A stretch of 64,000 nucleotides of DNA from Chitinimonas arctica (GTDB lineage: Bacteria; Pseudomonadota; Gammaproteobacteria; Burkholderiales; Chitinimonadaceae), in NCBI RefSeq assembly GCF_007431345.1, contig NZ_CP041730.1:2170001-2234000 (forward strand). The letters are read 5' to 3'. The notes below the pieces were generated by a model. The model searched no databases. It was not told where the DNA came from and saw nothing but the letters and a program-made list of their open reading frames with translations. Positions 54,728 to 62,686 of this stretch are shown here, piece after piece. The translations under genes and the position numbers were made by a program. Position 1 is the first letter of the stretch. The number at the start of each line of letters is the position of its first letter.

Positions 54728-55128
54728 CATGGAAGCTTTATATATATCAACAACTTAGCAGTGCAGCCCGTTGCAAGGATGCCCTATGCCGCTCAACAGC
54801 GTTTAACGAAGTCACGCGAAAGTCACGCGAGGATTTGGGCAACCTTCCTCGCTACAAGCAATCTAGCGAGCCCTGGGCCACGCGCATAACTTTTGTTATT
54901 CGGCGTCGGCAGCTGGGGGTAGGAGCCCTTCCCACCGTGACCAATGGCGTGTCTCTAAAAACGAATGCGGGGACAGAGTTCGGTTCCCGGAGACGCGTGC
55001 GCATAGCATAGCCTCTACACCTGCCGGCGCAGCGCGGGGTTATTGGGGCGATTTCGCATGGCGTAAAAAAGCCACCCTCGCCGCAGACCCGGCGGGGCAG
55101 CTCTTTAGCGATGGCATAACAAGCGTTA
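54728..55128. other. Gene-free border region of the element
   Basis: This 401-base stretch lies next to the attachment core. It holds a tandem pair of the ten-mer AGTCACGCGA (near 54811-54830), the sort of repeat that could be an integrase arm site. It also contains GGGGACAGAGTTCGGTTCCC near 54970, an imperfect inverted sequence. No coherent gene is seen on either strand. Confidence 0.4.
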
Positions 55129-55812
55129 CTATCGTTTTCGCCAGGATGCAATTTCCTTTGCCAACTGAGGATCGCTTGCCAACTCGTCTATCGCCTGCTT
55201 TGCCAGCGGGTTCTTGTCTCTACGTTTTTTCAAAGCCGATAGCAGCAACACGCGGCTTTCGCCTTGCGTGCGGTCTTTGGCAATGTCGATCAGTTCTGCC
55301 AACGTCTCGTCCGTCACCGCGACCGATAGCGCACAGGCCAAGCCATCCTTGGCGCCCAGCTTGTACTCCCTGGTGTCGCCTGGCCCCTTGATGCCCCAAC
55401 CCATCTGGGCCTTGCGGTATTCACTAACCAGCATCGGCCAAGCTTTCTGCACTTCGAGTTCGGGAACGGCGAGAGAGCGAGCAATGCCGTCTCGCGTCCG
55501 ATCCGAATATGGAAGCAACAAATGCTTCAGCAGAATGGGAATAGCAACGGCATATCTCGTCGAGGTATTCACTAAATCCCAGACCGATTCAACATTCAAG
55601 CCGACCCCGCGTAACTCCAACAAAATAGGTGTCTCTTCTATCCGCAGTCGCGCCGAGCTTTCAATCCGTTCTCGCTCTTTTTCTTTATTGATTTCCCGTA
55701 GCCGCGCCTTTTCATCGTCGGTCAGCTTCAAACTCAAGAATTGATCTGCGGTCAAGTACCACAGTTCCTTATCTGTTAAAGGCGCACGGGCCGATGTTTT
55801 TTTCGTTGTCAT
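55129..55812 (-). CDS. Presumed immunity protein of orphan Rhs cassette 2
   Basis: This 227-residue cytoplasmic-type protein has no signal peptide and is mostly charged alpha-helix: KEKERERIESSARLRIEETP, then ELRGVGLNVESVWDLVNTS and helical repeats. The ATG overlaps the stop of the toxin tip gene by four bases (ATGA), so the two are translationally coupled. By position it is the immunity factor for the nuclease-like tip at 55809. No named family is recognised; the helical-repeat character is an impression from sequence. Confidence 0.7.
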   Translation of the reverse strand: MTTKKTSARAPLTDKELWYLTADQFLSLKLTDDEKARLREINKEKERERIESSARLRIEETPILLELRGVGLNVESVWDLVNTSTRYAVAIPILLKHLLLPYSDRTRDGIARSLAVPELEVQKAWPMLVSEYRKAQMGWGIKGPGDTREYKLGAKDGLACALSVAVTDETLAELIDIAKDRTQGESRVLLLSALKKRRDKNPLAKQAIDELASDPQLAKEIASWRKR

Positions 55813-56504
55813 CTTGGAATATGCAATTGGTTGATGAGGCCGTTGTCGACTGCGTTCTGCAAAGGCCCTGACAATGTCGTATTCGGCCGCGTATAGAGGT
55901 CGAACCGCAAACCTTCGCTTTGGGCATGATCCAGATAGTCGCGCAGTTGCCGCGTGAAACTTAGCCGATCTACATTCTTCACTTCGCTGAGTGCATCTGC
56001 CGTTAGACCATCAGGAATTCGAGTTCGACCATTGATGGTCAACTTGGCTTTGTCGCCAATCTCGTAAGCCGCACGAACAGCTGCTTCGCCCTCACGTCCA
56101 AGCTGGCCTGCTGTCTTTGCCGCCGTCGAATTTACCGTACAAACCACCGCCTGGCGAGAAGCACCATAGGTACCGGAGGTCATCACGGTCGCTAGCGCCT
56201 CTCCAAACATCACGCCAGTATGTGCAACAGCAGCACCCCGATTGCCGTTTTCCCACGCAGTGAGAGCATTGTCCCATGCCACTTGTCCAGGAACTACTGC
56301 GCGCATCCATTCTGGGCTTCGGAATAATCCGAGCGGATCGCTATAACTGAGCGGATTCCCACCAACATAGGCATAGGTATTGAGCCCCCCCGCCAAGCCA
56401 ATCGGATCTGACTGGGCGTAACGGCCCTGTCCCGGATCGAAATCCCGATGGTAGTTGTAAACCTCCTGTTCCGATGCAAGGTCGCAGCTAAAAACCCGTT
56501 TTCC
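55809..56504 (-). CDS. Orphan Rhs C-terminal tip 2, restriction-endonuclease-fold toxin
   Basis: The open frame begins just after a TAG at 56505-56507 and has no normal start of its own; a TTG at 56396 is the first plausible one. It holds the very end of an Rhs core (YNYHRDFDPGQGRY, SDPIGLAGGLNTYAYVGG, SYSDPLGL). A linker nearly identical to that of the full Rhs protein follows (EWMRAVVPGQVAWDNA). It ends in a ~90-residue tip with GREGEAAVRAAY, RIPDG and LSEVKN, an E/D/ExK arrangement like the Tox-REase-7 group of PD-(D/E)xK toxins. It is a displaced cassette that becomes expressed if recombined onto a full Rhs gene, or if translated from an internal start. Confidence 0.75.
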   Translation of the reverse strand, partial: GKRVFSCDLASEQEVYNYHRDFDPGQGRYAQSDPIGLAGGLNTYAYVGGNPLSYSDPLGLFRSPEWMRAVVPGQVAWDNALTAWENGNRGAAVAHTGVMFGEALATVMTSGTYGASRQAVVCTVNSTAAKTAGQLGREGEAAVRAAYEIGDKAKLTINGRTRIPDGLTADALSEVKNVDRLSFTRQLRDYLDHAQSEGLRFDLYTRPNTTLSGPLQNAVDNGLINQLHIPR

Positions 56505-56622
56505 CTAGAGCCAGCACGGTTTACAAGCCAACTAACCCCGACGCCTGCCCCTACGACACGCATTTTCCCCTAGATGCGCGTTTTCAGCAAACAGGACTGC
56601 AATCTAGAGACAATTTTATCCC
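56451..56622. repeat. Cassette-boundary repeat, copy A
   Basis: About 170 bases are closely matched to 57755-57925. The repeat covers the last few Rhs core codons (VYNY) and the untranslated sequence in front of them. It contains an ATG-initiated frame (MRVVGAGVGV...) that enters the Rhs core in a different reading frame. Confidence 0.8.
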
Positions 56623-56652
56623 TTGCCGCGCATCCAGGTGGATGGGCTATTT

Positions 56653-57156
56653 TTAATCCGCCATTCCATTGAAAATTGTTTTTCGCTTTTCTGGATCACT
56701 TAAAACTACCGCCATCTCTTGCAATGGAAATCTATCTTCCGGAAAGCTCCCATCATCAAGGAATATACGCCACCAAGGCGTTATATAGAGCAGGCTGATT
56801 TTTTTGGCATTTTTTTCTGTTATTGTAAGCTCAGAAAAAAACAAACCCTTTTTGTGTGAGCAGCTTATTGAGCTATCACTGGCATCGAAAGTTTTCTCGT
56901 TCAATCCGAAAAATAATCTTCCATCTTTTCTATACGCAAAAAAAACAGCTGCGCCTCCCCTAAGGTTGCACTCGTAGTCAACAATCAATCCGTTTCGCGG
57001 CAGCGTTGTATTGCTGTCGAAACATATCGGCTGTACCGTCTTGTCTTTCAACGAAAGCACGTAAAGATTCTTACCCTGCCAACTGTGCGCACGATAACGA
57101 TGTAATATCCGGTCACTATCGCTAATGCCCTGCTCATTAATTTCCATTTTTAGCAT
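56653..57156 (-). CDS. Presumed immunity protein of orphan Rhs cassette 1
   Basis: This 167-residue protein has no signal peptide or membrane helix. It is A/T-richer than the flanking genes and of mixed beta character (GKNLYVLSLKDKTVQPICFD and FFGLNEKTFDASDSS). It overlaps the end of the orphan tip gene by 20 bases; starting at the second ATG (57147) would reduce the overlap to 11. Position is the only evidence for an immunity role. No family recognised. Confidence 0.65.
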   Translation of the reverse strand: MLKMEINEQGISDSDRILHRYRAHSWQGKNLYVLSLKDKTVQPICFDSNTTLPRNGLIVDYECNLRGGAAVFFAYRKDGRLFFGLNEKTFDASDSSISCSHKKGLFFSELTITEKNAKKISLLYITPWWRIFLDDGSFPEDRFPLQEMAVVLSDPEKRKTIFNGMAD

Positions 57157-57808
57157 CCCAAGCTTTGTACACGGTGCTAGCCGCGCCTCCTCCTATTAGC
57201 CCCGTACTCCATGCGTTACTCGTTCTGCCTGCACCAGCAATAACTTGCTCTTCAGTCTTTCTGAGTAGCAAGCTTGATAGCGTGGGATGTTCAAAGCGTG
57301 AAATGCTCTGCATGGGTTTGGCCAAATACCCCCGGAAGTAGTCTTTCAATCCATTACGCATGGCTACCGCTTCTGCAGCAGAGGTTGCCACCCCTGGTAT
57401 CTGTCGAGCCTTGAATACATAAGCAGCACGAGAAATTGGTACGGCGGAACTAAAAGCAACACCAGTCCATTCCCCAGCGCTGAAAGCCGTTGAACATTTA
57501 TCTACCGAACCATTCGAGCCTGCATAATCACGCACTTTGTTGGTTATACCAAATGAAATGAAGTCACCAAAGCCGGCAGAGTAATCTACGACAGGCTGCG
57601 GAATCGTCGGGATGTCTTCAATTCCAAACAATCCATATGGGTCGGAATAGCTCATCGGATTGCCATACACATAGGCATAGGGGTTAAGTCCACCTTGTAG
57701 CCCGATTGGATCGTTTTGTAGGTACTTCCCCGTCGCCGGATCATAATCTCGGAAGTAGTTGTAAACCTCCTGTTCCGACGCAAGGTCGCAGCTAAAAGCG
57801 CGTTTTCC
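57137..57808 (-). CDS. Orphan Rhs C-terminal tip 1
   Basis: The open frame starts just after a TAG at 57809-57811 and lacks a proper start; an ATG at 57670 lies inside the core motif. It decodes the terminal Rhs core (VYNYFRDYDPATGKY, NDPIGLQGGLNPYAYVYGNP, YSDPYGLFG) and then a ~150-residue tip (FGDFISFGITNKVRDYAGSN, TEEQVIAGAGRTSNAW). The tip starts with a pretoxin-like hydrophobic part. The toxin activity is not recognised. The core differs from that of the full Rhs protein (ATGKY versus GQGRY), so this cassette derives from a different parent. Confidence 0.72.
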   Translation of the reverse strand, partial: GKRAFSCDLASEQEVYNYFRDYDPATGKYLQNDPIGLQGGLNPYAYVYGNPMSYSDPYGLFGIEDIPTIPQPVVDYSAGFGDFISFGITNKVRDYAGSNGSVDKCSTAFSAGEWTGVAFSSAVPISRAAYVFKARQIPGVATSAAEAVAMRNGLKDYFRGYLAKPMQSISRFEHPTLSSLLLRKTEEQVIAGAGRTSNAWSTGLIGGGAASTVYKAWDAKNGN

Positions 57809-57925
57809 CTAGGGCCAGCACGGTTTACAACCCAACAAACCCCGACGCCTGCCCCTACGACACGCATTTTTCCCTAGATGCGTGTTTTCAGCAAACAGGA
57901 CGGCGGCCTAGATGCACTTTTACCC
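57755..57925. repeat. Cassette-boundary repeat, copy B
   Basis: This is the second copy of the ~170-base repeat seen at 56451. Together the two copies bound orphan cassette 1 and would allow its loss or gain by homologous recombination. From 57926 to 58079 nothing clear is seen. Confidence 0.8.
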
Positions 57926-58079
57926 ATCGCGACGCACCCAGGCGCAGAGGCCCAGATACGCGCAGCGAGCGGCTAAAGAAGAAGGAGGATCAAGCAACGG
58001 CGGGGCTTGGCGCCGGCCAGTGGGATAGGTGACGGCGTGAACGGTCTTCAGCCGGCCGATGCACTGCTGTTTGCGGCAT

Positions 58080-58367
58080 CTAATCGGACGAGGGGTTGAG
58101 TTCCTTCCGCACTTCCTCCGCAAGCTTTTCAACAATTTGCTTAGGCCCCGAGATGGTAAGTCCAATATATGTTTCGGACTCAATCGTAATCAGCCCGTCT
58201 CCTAGCCTTACCTTTGACATCGCAATTTCTTGTGAGCCGCCAATCCCCCATGAAGTGTCAACACCCATCGCCTTGTTATTTAAAAGTACTGCCCGCAACG
58301 CGTCTCTAAGAGCATTGTCGTATTCGTCGCCAAGATTGATTGTCGTTTGTTCGATGCTCATTTTCAT
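58080..58367 (-). CDS. Presumed immunity protein of the full-length Rhs toxin
   Basis: This 95-residue small acidic protein has no export signal (MSIEQTTINLGDEYDNALRD near the N-terminus, GLTISGPKQIVEKLAEEVRK near the C-terminus). Its ATG overlaps the rhs stop by four bases. Size, coupling and position fit an immunity factor. No family is recognised. Confidence 0.72.
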   Translation of the reverse strand: MKMSIEQTTINLGDEYDNALRDALRAVLLNNKAMGVDTSWGIGGSQEIAMSKVRLGDGLITIESETYIGLTISGPKQIVEKLAEEVRKELNPSSD

Positions 58368-60718
58368 AATCCTAAGTCTTTACCACCAGGACGCGAAGAA
58401 GATTCAATAATCTGCTCCCAACTCTTGCCACGAGCTTGCAGCCAATCTACGGTTGGTCCAAGCTTATCTCCATATCGCTCAAGATTTCTTGCGTAAATCT
58501 CTTGAAGTTTATCAGCGGGTGTTAGATTTTTGTATTGCTCTCCCAAATCTCGGCGCATTTGCTGAACCATACGAGCGGTAGCTTCTGGTGTGGTGCCGGC
58601 CGCTCTTGCGTTCAAGGCAACGTCTTCAAGTGCACGAACCTCGTTAATGTAGGCCTGCCTCAGTGCGGGTAATTCCTTTGCTGTAACCGAACCTACCACA
58701 CAAGCCGTAGCCTGACGGTAAGCACTGTATCCACCAGAGGTCAGCACAGTAGCAAGTGCTTCACCCATCATTACACTGGAATGAGCGACGGCGGCACCTC
58801 GGTTACCGTTTTCCCATGCTGTGACAGCATTGTCCCACGCCACTTGCCCAGGGATAACTGCTCGCATCCAGTCGGGGCTTCTTAGCAATCCGAGCGGATC
58901 GCTATAGCTCATCGGGTTGCCGCCGACGTAGCCGTACGTATTCAAGCCACCAGCCAACCCGATGGGATCGGATTGCAGATAACGGCCTTGTCCTGGATCG
59001 AAGTCCCGGAAGTAGTTGTAGTGCAGGCCGCTTTCCTTGTCGTAATACTGGCCTTTGAAACGGGGATTGTAGGCAAAGGCTGCCCCAGTCCCTTCCGGGT
59101 CTTCATTCGGCGCGGTATTGCCAAACGGCTCGCCCTGCCACGCCCAGATCGGCCGTTTGGTGGAGTCGGTGATTAGACGTGCCGCGCCCAGGTGGTCGGT
59201 ATGGATATAGCGGACGGCACCGAAGTCGATCACTGCGATCGGGGTGTCGTGCAGATAGACATACTCGCGCTTGGCATTGCCCAACTGGTCGCTCTCGGCG
59301 ATCAGATGGCCTTGCATATCGTAGTGATAGACCGTGGTCTGGCCTTGGTATGTCTTGACGATGCGCTGACCGAGGGCGTTCACCACGTATTGCGCCCCAG
59401 CAGCGGCGATGAGCCGGCCACGGGCGTTGTAGATGTAGCTTTGCATGCTGTCGCTGATGCGGCTGCCGTTATTGTCGTATCGATAGACGGCCACGCGCGG
59501 GCCATCACTGGCGATCAGGCGATTACTGGCCGGGTCGATACGCTGGGCATAGCTTTGGCCGTTGACGGTCAGCTCGATGCGGTTCCCATTGCCGTCGTAT
59601 CGATAGCGGTGGCTGGTCGTGCCGTCCTGCCAACTGATCAGGCGGTCATGTGCGTCGTAGTCATACAAGCTTTGCTGCCCGGCGGGCAGGCCGAGCTTTT
59701 GCAGCAGTCGCTCCCACCAGCCGCCGCTGATTTTCTGGGTTCTGACTCGGCCGCCGGTGTCGTAGCCGAGCGTAACGGTGCTGTCGCCTAAGCTGAGCTG
59801 GGTTGTTCGGCCGTCGAGGTCGTAGCGGCTGGTATGCACCTCGCCATTACCGTAGGTCCAGTTCTGAACAGGACCGAATGGGCGGTAGCTGATGTCCTTG
59901 GCGACGACAGCGGTCGGGGCCGTGGCATTGGCTTGGGTCAGGATCTGATTGATCTGGCCGGCGGCGTTGAAGTTGTAAGTGACGCTGCGGCCGCTGGGGT
60001 AGACGCGCTGTTTCAATCGGCCGGAGCTGTCGTAGTTCTCTCGCGTGATGTATTGCTTGCCAGCGATGGTGCGCCACTCGCCCATGGGACGGCCGAGGTC
60101 GTCGTAGGGAATGCTGATCTGATCGCCTTGCGAGTCGCTGATCAGCTGCAACTTGCCGGCTCGTGTGCCGGTGGTGCCGTATCCGAAGGTGGTATAGCTC
60201 TGGTCGGCGTAGGTTAGTTTGTCCAGGCGGCCGGCGAGATCGTAATGGTACTTGGTGATCTGCGACTTGGCGTCGGTGACCGTATCAGTACCGCCCTTGC
60301 CATTGGGCACGGTGGTGGTGACACCACTGTCGGGACTGGTCTGTTTGATGACCTCGTCGAAGCCGTTGTACTGATAGGTCGTCACCAGGCCGCGCGGGTC
60401 GGTGTACTTGGTCAGTCGGTGGCGGCCATCGTAGTCGAAGCGCTGGATATAGGTGGCGCCGTCGAGTTGATCAGTGCGGGTAATCAGGCGCTTATGCGGG
60501 TCGTATTCGAAGCTGCTCAGCCGGCCACGGTCGTCGCTGCGCGTTTTGATCATCCCGCCAGGGTAATAGGTGTACTGCGTCCAGCCGCCATCGTTACGGA
60601 TTTGCTTGGCGAGATTGCCATACGAATCGAATTCGTTCTGGATCGTTTGGACGGTGGCGGCGGATAGCGGCAGGCTGACGGACAGCGCCACTGCCAGAAG
60701 CAGGATAAGGGATTTCAT
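58364..60718 (-). CDS. Short Rhs/YD-repeat polymorphic toxin with its own signal peptide
   Basis: This 784-residue protein has a Sec signal peptide (LILLLAVALSVSLPLSAA) in place of the PAAR or long N-terminal domains of secretion-system Rhs proteins. YD/RHS repeats follow from about residue 30 to 570 (for example GRLSSFEYDPHKRLITRTDQ and GLVTTYQYNGFDEVIKQTSP). The core ends with DPIGLAGGLNTYGYVGGNP (near 584) and SYSDPLGL (near 607). The remaining ~175 residues are a linker (DWMRAVIPGQVAWDNAVTAW) and a helical toxin tip ending in NLERYGDKLGPTVDWLQARG and SRPGGKDLGL, a tip type seen on other Rhs/polymorphic toxins whose activity I cannot name. The core should form a shell round the tip. It is preceded by two exported proteins and coupled to an immunity gene. 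Confidence 0.88.
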   Translation of the reverse strand: MKSLILLLAVALSVSLPLSAATVQTIQNEFDSYGNLAKQIRNDGGWTQYTYYPGGMIKTRSDDRGRLSSFEYDPHKRLITRTDQLDGATYIQRFDYDGRHRLTKYTDPRGLVTTYQYNGFDEVIKQTSPDSGVTTTVPNGKGGTDTVTDAKSQITKYHYDLAGRLDKLTYADQSYTTFGYGTTGTRAGKLQLISDSQGDQISIPYDDLGRPMGEWRTIAGKQYITRENYDSSGRLKQRVYPSGRSVTYNFNAAGQINQILTQANATAPTAVVAKDISYRPFGPVQNWTYGNGEVHTSRYDLDGRTTQLSLGDSTVTLGYDTGGRVRTQKISGGWWERLLQKLGLPAGQQSLYDYDAHDRLISWQDGTTSHRYRYDGNGNRIELTVNGQSYAQRIDPASNRLIASDGPRVAVYRYDNNGSRISDSMQSYIYNARGRLIAAAGAQYVVNALGQRIVKTYQGQTTVYHYDMQGHLIAESDQLGNAKREYVYLHDTPIAVIDFGAVRYIHTDHLGAARLITDSTKRPIWAWQGEPFGNTAPNEDPEGTGAAFAYNPRFKGQYYDKESGLHYNYFRDFDPGQGRYLQSDPIGLAGGLNTYGYVGGNPMSYSDPLGLLRSPDWMRAVIPGQVAWDNAVTAWENGNRGAAVAHSSVMMGEALATVLTSGGYSAYRQATACVVGSVTAKELPALRQAYINEVRALEDVALNARAAGTTPEATARMVQQMRRDLGEQYKNLTPADKLQEIYARNLERYGDKLGPTVDWLQARGKSWEQIIESSSRPGGKDLGL

Positions 60719-60879
60719 CAGAATTCAGTGACTTGGGGCGGCAATCGACGGGCGTTGCCCCCAGATTTTTGGACCCGCATGATATCCGAAACGAGGCCCG
60801 CGATAGCGCTACCTGTACATTTTCACACGGGCATTCGGCAGAAAATCCTTAGCACCGACGGCAGTGGCAGCGAAAGTCG

Positions 60880-61845
60880 TCAGAGGCCCGGTGCAAAGGC
60901 ACTAGCATCACCGGCTTTAATCGCGGCGACGATTTTATCGCGCAAAGAAAATACGGCATCGACATGTTGCGGCAATTCCTTCGACCATCCAATGCGAACC
61001 GACTCAGCCAAGCTATTCGCACACCAACCCTTGTCAGAGCACTGCGCAAGCGTTCTTAAGCTATCTGGGCCACAGTTCATGCCAAACTCACATTGAGCGA
61101 GAATCAGGGCTTCAGTATAAGCAGATTCATTACCTCCTCTGTACCATTTGCCATCGAAATATGCTTCGTAGTCGCTTTGCCCTCCTGCTAACTTGTACTC
61201 GCGAGAATACTTGAGCTTGTCGAAAAGTATTGGAGAGCCCGCGCTAATTACTTCCTTGGCCAATGCAAGGTGGGCTTCGCTCGTTTTCGCATAGTCACTC
61301 TTTCGACCAATTTGGCTTAGTGGGTCTACTGAAGCATATTTTCTTGAGGCGGACTTTAAAGTTGCTAAGTCGGAGTCAGTAATATCGCATTTCGACTTGA
61401 TAGCAGCTTCGGCTTGACTCTCTCGACTTCCCGGTACGACCTTGAATAACCCTCTCATTAAACCCGTGCTGCCGGCGGCATTAATGCAATCTGCCCAAGC
61501 TCGGTTGGCATAACGAATACCACCGCTTTCTGGATGCCGAATGGCTTCATGTATAAACGAGCGGGCGCTTTGGAGTTTATTGAACGCTTGTAACATACCT
61601 GCTGTTGCAGAAGTGCTACTGGCGGCCGAAGGAGTTTGAGAAGTTGGCAGTGTGGTAGATGAGTCGCCGAAAAAGCCGTTAGAAGCCACTGGCGTAGTAG
61701 ATTGGGATGCGGCGGGGTCCGTTGCCTTGGCAGCAACTTTGCTCGCACCGAAAAAATACCAAGCTGTACAACAAGCTAGGCCCGTGGAAAGAAAAATGAA
61801 AGCTAAACGTTTGGTATGCATAGGTGTGCTGAATTGTTGCTTCAA
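60880..61845 (-). CDS. Membrane-anchored or exported hypothetical protein upstream of rhs
   Basis: This 321-residue protein has an N-terminal hydrophobic segment (LAFIFLSTGLACCTAWYFFG) that could be an uncleaved anchor. A Ser/Thr/Ala/Pro-rich linker of about 60 residues follows. The folded domain has several cysteines (WADCINAAGS, KSKCDITDSD, CEFGMNCGPD, CSDKGWCANS), suggesting disulfides outside the cytoplasm. GGCGG upstream supports ATG 61845; a second ATG is eight codons in. It lies between another exported protein and rhs on the same strand, 161 bases from rhs. No family is recognised. Confidence 0.7.
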   Translation of the reverse strand: MKQQFSTPMHTKRLAFIFLSTGLACCTAWYFFGASKVAAKATDPAASQSTTPVASNGFFGDSSTTLPTSQTPSAASSTSATAGMLQAFNKLQSARSFIHEAIRHPESGGIRYANRAWADCINAAGSTGLMRGLFKVVPGSRESQAEAAIKSKCDITDSDLATLKSASRKYASVDPLSQIGRKSDYAKTSEAHLALAKEVISAGSPILFDKLKYSREYKLAGGQSDYEAYFDGKWYRGGNESAYTEALILAQCEFGMNCGPDSLRTLAQCSDKGWCANSLAESVRIGWSKELPQHVDAVFSLRDKIVAAIKAGDASAFAPGL

Positions 61846-61902
61846 TCATCGTAGAATGCCGCCTATCCTAGCACCTGCGCGTAGGTTGGCGGCAAGTTTC
61901 AT

Positions 61903-62508
61903 TTAACCAGGGCAGGCAACTTTCTGACCTGCGCCCATTGTCATCTTCCCCGTTGGCTGGAATTTCACAGAAGAAAAGGGATTGAAACTATATTCACCTG
62001 TGCCGGCATCCGCAAAAATATACGTTACCTTTTGTTTGTCTCCGAAGGTTCTTAGTAAACTCCACCAACTTTCTAAAGTTTGCATGGTGGTATAGTGAGC
62101 TTGAATATTTGCTAGGCCGCTGGATAGAGCCGCATTCACTTCGGCATCGCGTTGGGAATTTTCGTCCGTTGAAAGTATGTCGTCGGCAGTGCAACGACCA
62201 TCAAGGCTTTTTTCCAACAGATCTTTAGGGGCGAATTCCCCGGTTTCACGCCCGCCGCCGCCTCCGCCAGGTGTGCGAGGTCCTGTGCCACCCCCGGGGC
62301 TGGGCCCACATTGGCCTGACTCACAGGGCATGGGCTTGTTTGGTGTTGGCTGCCTTCTGCCGCCAATATAAATTACTTCGTCCTCACCGTCCAAATTGCT
62401 CGATATTGGCATGTCCGCTGCATTTATACACAGTGGCGTCATAATCAAGCTGATTTCTGCAAGTGCGATTGCTGACAGCCTAAATAAGGCGAGTTTTTTT
62501 CTTTTCAT
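61903..62508 (-). CDS. Exported hypothetical protein with a Gly-rich linker
   Basis: This 201-residue protein has a signal peptide (LSAIALAEISLIMTPLCINA). It is followed by EDEVIYIGGRRQ, a Pro/Gly-rich linker (CGPSPGGGTGPRTPGGGG) and a C-terminal ~110-residue domain with two or more cysteines (GRCTADDIL and KVACPG at the end). It is the first gene of the presumed rhs operon, 57 bases before the next gene. No family is recognised. The linker plus domain layout suggests a surface or periplasmic accessory to the Rhs protein. Confidence 0.68.
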   Translation of the reverse strand: MKRKKLALFRLSAIALAEISLIMTPLCINAADMPISSNLDGEDEVIYIGGRRQPTPNKPMPCESGQCGPSPGGGTGPRTPGGGGGGRETGEFAPKDLLEKSLDGRCTADDILSTDENSQRDAEVNAALSSGLANIQAHYTTMQTLESWWSLLRTFGDKQKVTYIFADAGTGEYSFNPFSSVKFQPTGKMTMGAGQKVACPG

Positions 62509-62686
62509 GTAATTTGCTTTTCTCTGATTTTAATTTTCTTGCCTAGTATTTGAATCGACTGGGCAAGGGGCTTCCTCCCGAAGGGGAGTGCACCTTATTA
62601 CTCAGAGAAATAATGCGAAACTACTAGATATGATAGTAGTCAGTAAGTCGCATTTGTGTATTTCAATGCAGCCCAAGTTCATGCCG

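Noticed and set aside
54960..55000. GGGGACAGAGTTCGGTTCCC as a REP/RAYT-type repeat
   Set aside because: Only one copy is visible in the window and no transposase accompanies it, so a repeat family cannot be claimed.
54852..55151. 99-codon minus-strand frame near the attachment site
   Set aside because: It has irregular composition, no ribosome-binding site and no family; it overlaps the end of the presumed immunity gene.
57920..58183. 87-codon minus-strand frame between the rhs immunity gene and repeat B
   Set aside because: It overlaps the 58080 gene and has Pro/Arg-rich composition without a ribosome-binding site; it is more likely non-coding spacer.
62536..62580. Hairpin CTTGCCTAGT...ACTGGGCAAG between the lysis and rhs genes as a terminator
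   Set aside because: On the minus strand it is followed by A residues rather than T, so it does not look like an intrinsic terminator for the lysis operon.
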